Shown: piece by piece, positions 57,943 through 64,000 of the stretch
Position numbering within the stretch: position 1 is the stretch's first letter
Layout of the letters: each line of letters opens with the position of its first letter
NCBI GenBank assembly: GCA_030549495.1
Contig: JAUIRK010000909.1
Location: 790,001 to 854,000, forward strand
Source of the DNA: Nectonema munidae
Taxonomy: Eukaryota; Nematomorpha; Nectonematoida; Nectonematidae
Direction: 5' to 3'
Length of the DNA: 64,000 bases
The notes under the pieces: generated by a model
Told to the model about the DNA's origin: nothing
Databases searched by the model: none
The model's input: only the letters and a program-made list of their open reading frames with translations
Position numbers and translations under genes: made by a program

Positions 57943-60900
57943 TCACGCTATTTCCTTCCACTGCCTATACGTCATGGTGGAGGGAGAGGACAAGCTTGGC
58001 GTGTGGTAGGCGTGTTTGTAGTGTTGATGGTGGTTAAGGCTGCTTTTATTTGGAAGACGATGAGATTCTTGCTGGAGAGAAGACAACATTTCATTCTTAC
58101 TCGCCACCTGCAAATCTTCCATCGTATTGCATATGTGTACTATGAAGGGAGAATCGAAAACATCTACCCCGCTCCACTTAACACTAATCGCGTATTCGCC
58201 ACACTCAGTGGGATTGTAGGAGCAAAGGATTATTCTGTCCAAATTTTCGTGACACTCAGCTTCGTCTTCTTCGTTGTGCGCGTTACCTGCCAATATCTCT
58301 TCCGACTTTTTGCGCATGTCAACGTGGAAAGCGCCTTTGGGGCCACGAACTTTCACTGTTAACTGTCCTGCACCAGCACCCACGGTATTTACACTAAATG
58401 TACTTTTGAAAAAGGCCAATAAACCCGACTTGATTCCGCTTCCATAAACACGTACTTTCTGAGCATTCGACGCTATGCAGTGCGTAACATTGAAGGTAAT
58501 TGGGGTACCGTGAACGTAGTCATGGTTATATCGAATCCCTAGCCTATGGCAACCAACTTCCGCAGGAAGTATTCTCAAGTAAACACAATCTTCGCCCGTC
58601 CTATCATCTGACTGTCGGAAGAGGTCGGTTTTGGCAGTGACGGAGGGCCCATAGCAGTAACTCTCTATTGCATCCAAGTTAATTGTTTTGAAGTTTATTT
58701 TGTCGCGATCGTAGAATACGCGTAGAGTGAGCTCATCTCCAAAAGAAATGTCTTTGATGGTGGAGATCCAGAATCGCGGGTGATGCACGGCATCGCTCGC
58801 TTTGTTTTTGTAGAAGCCTACGGCCATTTCGTCGCAATCCTTTTCTTGAACGTAGCCATCCACTTTGATTTTGTAGGGTGAGCCAAGGACGTGCCGTGCC
58901 TGAATAAGAACGGACAGGTAAAATGTGCCTGATGTGGGAGGGGTGTAGGTGCAGTTGTAGAAGTTCCTACTTTCTTCGAAACAACTGACAACGTAGTCAT
59001 CGTTGACTCCAGACAGAGTACAGAACGGGGCGGTCCTTTCTTTGAAATGAGAGAGATCAACAAAGAATTGAGACTTTTCGTGAATTCTGGCGCTATACAA
59101 ACCATCGCCAAACACCTTGGGTTGTCGATTTAGCGAGATGGAGGAATTTTTGGAAAAACTTTCAGTGTATTGTGCTTTACTAACTTCATTCACATCTTTA
59201 TCGTCGTCATTGTCAAAGGGATTAGTACTACTGCCATTATTTTTCGAAAAAATTGATGGTGAAAAATTTTTGTTTTGAGAATCAATATTTCTTCGGTTCT
59301 GGTGGAAATTTTTTAGACTGTAAGGAGAGGGTATATACGTCGTATTTGCGCCATGGTTATTAAGGTTAGGATTACTATTGATGTAACTTTGACTTCGAGA
59401 TATAGCTCTATTTTTGTGTATTTCATTAGAGTTTTTACAAACATTGAAAACTAAATTTGCAATCATAAAGGTGCCAAACTCAACTTTAAATAAAAATTTT
59501 CCAGTGAAGTGGGGGAAAAATGAAATTTTGTATACGCTATCTTCAATTTCGGTTACGTTGTGATCAAGTGGTTCACCTCTTCCAGAAGGAATAATCATGG
59601 TCTTTAATTCTGCAAAACCTGCTTCCAGCGTATTAATTAAAACTTCTTGTCTATCGCCCACGATTAATTCAGATTTGAAACCGGAGAGCTCAACTTTAGA
59701 AGCATCATACACCTGACAAAGAAATTCTTTGAACTTGTCATTTTCCGCTGAATAAAAAATACTAATGCGATGAGGTCCGACCACAACAGGCTTGAATTCA
59801 AAGCGATAAGTAGTATTATGTTTTTTGAAACACTTGCACGGAACAATGCTGTGATTTGGACCAGTAATTACAACATCTATATCGCTATGCTGTTCACAGT
59901 CAACAAAGAGTTGTCTGAGTTTAACATAGAAAAAAGCATCGTCACCAAGTGAAGCGAAATGCAAACCAGATCCCGAAATTTCTGAAAAAATGCTATCTTC
60001 ATTCGCTGTTAATTCATAAGAATTCTCCTTCTTACACCCTGACTTATTAGAATGCGGTTCGTGTTCACAGTCGTAGGGCGTGTTCCTTTTAAACTCTGAT
60101 GAAGAGGGTAAAGCCATTGTGGAGAGTACGTCAATCACTTTAGGGTAGCCAGGCAAAAGAATTCCTTTCACGCGAACACTTATGTAGTGGGGAGAGAGAT
60201 GAGAAGGTGTGAACTTCACTAAGAAGCGAATGTTTTTTTCATCTTTCAGCTTTTCAAGTTGAAAGGGTATTTCTCGCACTTTGTCACTTATATAAATTAC
60301 TGGACTGCACAGGTGATCTTTTTCGCGAAGAGATATAGATGACGTCATATCTACAATGAAATGGTACGGCTGGCCCAAGTAGGCAGGACTCGGTGTTTCT
60401 GGAAAAGGAAATGATGTGATGTTTGTTTTTTCAGGAACCACTTGTACGCGATACGGACTACAGCCAAGATGAGAGGAGGCATACTGTAGGGATATCGTGT
60501 ATAAGCCACAATGCTTGGGAGAGTAGTCGACGCGGAACTTGCAGGCACTTATGTTTATCATTTCATAGGGAGCAGGATTTTGCGAAGAATCCAATATTTT
60601 GATTTCAAACTTCTTCTCAATATTTTTCTTCTTAAAGGTGCTTAGCGACTTGAGATCCACAATAAAAAATGTTGATTCATAGGTTGTACAGAGAGCAAGA
60701 CCAGGACCGTATACACTGGCGCCATTTTTGTCAACTTCAAAAGTAATGGGACACATTTTCACAGGGTAGTTATTGTACGCGATATATATATTGTGTCTGC
60801 CTGGTTCATGCGGAGTAAACAAAACTTCGAAGATGCTTCGGTCTTTTCCTTCAACTAGCTTACAAGGCGTTATTTTACTAGTTATATCGGATTTGAGCAA

Positions 60901-63505
60901 AACTTCCAAATTACAAAAATTAGAAACGGTACAACATTTTGTTGTATTTATCAAAATTCTGTGTTCCTTTCCAACTTTAACTGCCTTTATTTTATTTATT
61001 TCAAGAGCATCTGGATTAAAAGCAATGATTTTGTACTCACCGTTATTTTTCCCAACAGGAAGTCCTTCAAAAAAGATAGATAAATAGAAAATTCCAACTT
61101 CGCGAACAGTATACTCAACAACCTGTCCTTGACTTGACATTGATAGAGATAATGGAATTGGTTTGGAGTGCGAGTCATGCATTTCAATATCTAGTGGCAG
61201 TATTGGAAATTCAGGAGGCCCAGAAATCGTGAAATAAGAGGTACAGTTTACTTTAGCTTTATACAAACCCAGTCCTTCGCATAAAAAGTTTTCTAGATCA
61301 ACAACTTGACAAAAGAATGGAGATCCGGGGATAGGATGAGAATTAAACTTGATGTTGATAACGTGCTTAACTTCTTCTAGTGGCACAAAAGAAACGACAA
61401 AGATGGACGTTTGTTTTTCGTTGTCGAAGACATTTTTAACAAAATTAGGAACAGACACTCCTTCCACTGTACTCACAAATATCTCCAGATTACCTACGCC
61501 GCTTTCACTAGCATCAAGCATGAATGAACACGGTTTTTTGACAATGCCAATTTTAATTCCTTTCAAAACAACTTTTTTAGGGTCAAAGGCTTTAGCTATA
61601 AAAGGGGAACCTGCTACATCGCTAAGTTCATTTCTTATACTTATGATGTGATCTCCGACACTTGATGCCACAAACTTGACTTGCAAAGCCAAATCACTCT
61701 TGCTTGTTTCGCATTTGATCGACTTGCCTTTAGGGTTCGTTATATTAACATTAAGAGACGTAACGGCAATATTTTTACAGGCATACACGTTAAAGATGTG
61801 CATTTTACCACAAATAATTCTATTCAAAGTGTTTGTTTTGTCTCCATCACACAAGCTCTCCTCATTCTCTAGCAGATTTTTGGGGGAAAAGACGCTCTTG
61901 ATCAGGTATTCGTTCTCTTCGCCAACATACACAGGACATCGGAGGGGAGATCCTCTTATATCTTTGTTTTTATAAGTTAAATAAATTAGGTGACTACCAG
62001 GGTTGATCGGCAGGAACGAGATTTTGAAGCGGTTCTGAGCCTGCATAGCCACTAAGCGAACGTGAATGGCTTCGTGGTCGATGGAAATGCCTAAATCTTT
62101 TTCTTCGCACTTAAACGGAACTTGAATGTCCAACACAACTTCGGAATCAACTTCACCGCTCGCTTCATTCACTAATACAACATCCGCTTCTTCATTGGTA
62201 CTTTTAATCGAGTCTTCTACATCATCATCATCATGATCACTTGTTTGGTTGAAACTTTGAAGCGTCTCTTTAATGCGATATTTCAAAGGATGCGAAAACA
62301 CAAGATGATTATTATAAGTAAAATTCATACTGACATAATCATTATTCTTAGAAACATGTTCTAGAGAAGGAAGCATAAAAGAGACAACATATATGCCCTT
62401 TGGGTCAATTAATTGTAATGTATAATCAAGTATTCTGCTAGTTTTGGCAAAAGATTTATTGCGAGTAAGACAATCTTGATTACTCTCGCGCACACTGTTG
62501 TTCATCAATTTTAGGTAAAATACAAGATCAGACGGACCACCAGCGCGTTCACAATCTATTTTCACGCAATTTTTCTCACTAGCATAAAAAATTTTATCAT
62601 GTGGTGTGTCAACAACGGATACTTCTTTGTAGTCACATATATAAAGGAAAAACTCTTTGAGCAAAGGAAATGAAGCATCTTTTAAATCTCTTGTGTTCTG
62701 GTCAATTGCTAATACTTTGTGCTCTCCAACCTCACTAGTAACAAATTCAACTTTATACATGCCCTTGAACTTTTCCTCTGACTTCTCTAGCATTGGAATA
62801 GTCTTAATATCTACTTTTTTACTTGAAGGTGCCGTAATAATTATATCAACACATGCTTCACTGTACAAAGGTACTGCGTACTCGAAACTAACAGTCTTAA
62901 AAGCTTGTAACTTTTTGTTAATAATACTTTGAACAAAAAAGACAACTTCTGATGAACTATCGTGCTTTTCACGGGATGCTTTAACGCCCTTCATACTCTC
63001 TGATTGAGGATCAAATGATACTTCTCTCTGAAATTCACTTTCTTCGTTCAATTGAGATTCTAAAACATCAGAATGATTACTAGCATAATCTAAATTGTTT
63101 TTATGAGATTCCATTTCGTTAAGAGACTCTTCATTAATAGCTTCTATTGGAATATTAAATATTTCTTGATCCATACAAATGACAGAAAGAGTATAGAGAC
63201 CGGAAAAAGGAAGAACAAAATCAATAGATGGAGTGGCGGTGGATTGGAAATTTGTCGCATCAAAGCTACATGGAATACCTTTTTGTTCAGAATTATTTTG
63301 GCTAAAATTAGTCCGGTTAACGAGTGAAACGGCAAAAAGGTGACAGATAGGAGACATCAAGTGTAGATTTGGATGAAGATGTATTGAATAACAAACTCCT
63401 GTTTTCATTGGGAATAAAAGCTTGGCAGCATCAACAGCTGCAAAAATCTTGTCTGCCGTCAAAGGCACAGATTCTAGGACTAGAATACGATGTGGAAATC
63501 CTAAA
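57943..63505 (-). CDS. Filamin-repeat protein, large single exon
   Basis: Filamins cross-link actin and act as scaffolds. This exon encodes about 1850 residues built from roughly 15-17 immunoglobulin-like filamin repeats of about 100 residues. Clear repeat starts include VYGPGLALC, ISGSGLHFASLG, VFGDGLYSARI and VYGSGIKSG; clear repeat ends include DVAGSPFIAKAF, PIPGSPFFCQVV, HLGCSPYRVQVV and VLGSPYKIKV. The best-preserved repeat is the last (GAGAGQLTVKVRGPKG ... SVKWSGVDVFDSPFIVHI), followed by a polar tail of about 60 residues. No calponin-homology actin-binding domain is present, so upstream exons must carry it or it is lost. The frame stays open upstream to an ATG at 63600, but a strong acceptor (TTATTTTTTTTAG) at 63507-63505 suggests the exon starts there and that the hydrophobic leader is intron. 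GC content is well above the surroundings. Confidence 0.85.
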
Positions 63506-63705
63506 AAAAATAAAATCTGTATCACAAATATAAAAATGAACTGTAAAAAAACAAACTTAGCAAAATATATTTCAAAATGGGGAAACGGTTGCGAATGCAC
63601 TTAACTACTTTAAATTAAGTACCATAGAAATCAGACAATATTTAAAAAAACTCAGACGATTTATATTCAAAGTCATTGAAAAAAGCAGACGAAGATGAAA
63701 TTACT

Positions 63706-63740
63706 TATGTTCCCTCCCAAATGGGAACATTGGGACTTAA
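63706..63740 (-). repeat. piggyBac-type end, solitary
   Basis: On the reverse strand it reads CCCATTAAGTCCCAATGTTC then CCATTTGGGAGGGAAC, close to the left end of piggyBac element 2 (CCCTTTAGCGCCCAATGTTT). The outer flank is TTAT, possibly an eroded TTAA. It lies in the presumed intron upstream of the filamin exon. Confidence 0.5.
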
Positions 63741-63898
63741 TGGGATAAGTTACAAGCAAAAGATAATATGTAGAAGCTCGCGTTAAGAACACTTCAGAAC
63801 TTCGAAAATGGGGGCGCTTTGAGAAAAACTGTTGTTTTATACATGGGTTAAATACAATTTTGAACCTTAATAATAGGGACAACATTGGTATTCATTAA

Positions 63899-64000
63899 CC
63901 CGTTAACGCCCATGTCGACTATAGTCGACTTTACAAAAATAAAATCGTCTGCGTTTATCAAAGCTCTTTAATACAAATCTTCTGCTTTACATTAGATATC
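63899..64000. mobile_element. TTAA MITE, second copy, cut by window end
   Basis: TTAA (63895-63898) then CCCGTTAACGCCC, continuing GTCGACTTTACAAAAATAAA and AAATCGTCTGCGTTTATCAA with near identity to the copy at 17444-17547. It lacks its right end only because the window stops. Confidence 0.8.

Noticed and set aside
57922-58362. 146-codon frame on the + strand
   Set aside because: It is the complement of the best-preserved filamin repeat and has no protein-like similarity of its own.
63507-63600. N-terminal signal anchor of the filamin-like protein
   Set aside because: The hydrophobic codons come from a T-rich tract ending in a good splice acceptor, so intron read-through is likelier, although not proven.

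Overview
The window looks like nuclear DNA of a fast-evolving, very AT-rich invertebrate animal. The grounds are spliced genes with GT/AG introns, a cytosolic ribosomal protein, a class A GPCR, a filamin-type actin cross-linker, tRNA-derived SINEs, and animal-type hAT, piggyBac, BEL/Pao and LINE elements. Proteins are divergent from textbook homologues, so a rapidly evolving lineage such as a parasite is plausible, but I cannot name the species. Most of the 64 kb is transposon-derived or unassigned AT-rich sequence.

Three host genes can be read. (1) RPL6, + strand, 8893-18099: four coding exons join in phase to a 277-residue eL6 protein, and two of its introns are filled with piggyBac elements and a TTAA MITE. 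(2) A class A GPCR, - strand, 42886 down to 24326: five exons join in phase to a 317-residue seven-helix receptor whose spacing is canonical but whose DRY, CWxP and NPxxY motifs are altered. Its introns hold a hAT copy, several MITEs, a SINE and a probable Gypsy fossil. (3) A filamin-like gene, - strand, 57943 to about 63505: one 5.6-kb exon with many immunoglobulin-like filamin repeats. Its upstream exons, if any, lie beyond the window.

Mobile elements by region. 1-3000: LINE fragment with RNase H, split by a hAT element with a perfect 8-bp target duplication. 4530-7690: BEL/Pao fossil split by a 2.1-kb inverted-repeat element with an 8-bp duplication that carries a degenerate protein of an unclassified, widespread arthropod family; this is the most interesting candidate in the window. 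10303-16459: two TTAA-type piggyBac elements and a piggyBac fragment. 19077-23411: hAT fragment, a 699-bp hAT deletion derivative with an 8-bp duplication, and a third piggyBac copy split by a TA-flanked MITE. 26500-39500: Gypsy-like fossil, MITEs, SINE and a GTF2IRD2/ZBED-type hAT. 45960-56400: tandem and palindromic repeats, a Jockey/CR1-like LINE fragment, a second SINE and two hAT remnants. The last 100 bases are the start of a second copy of the TTAA MITE seen in RPL6.

No rRNA, CRISPR array or bacterial-type operon was seen. Splice joins are inferred from sequence only, without transcripts.
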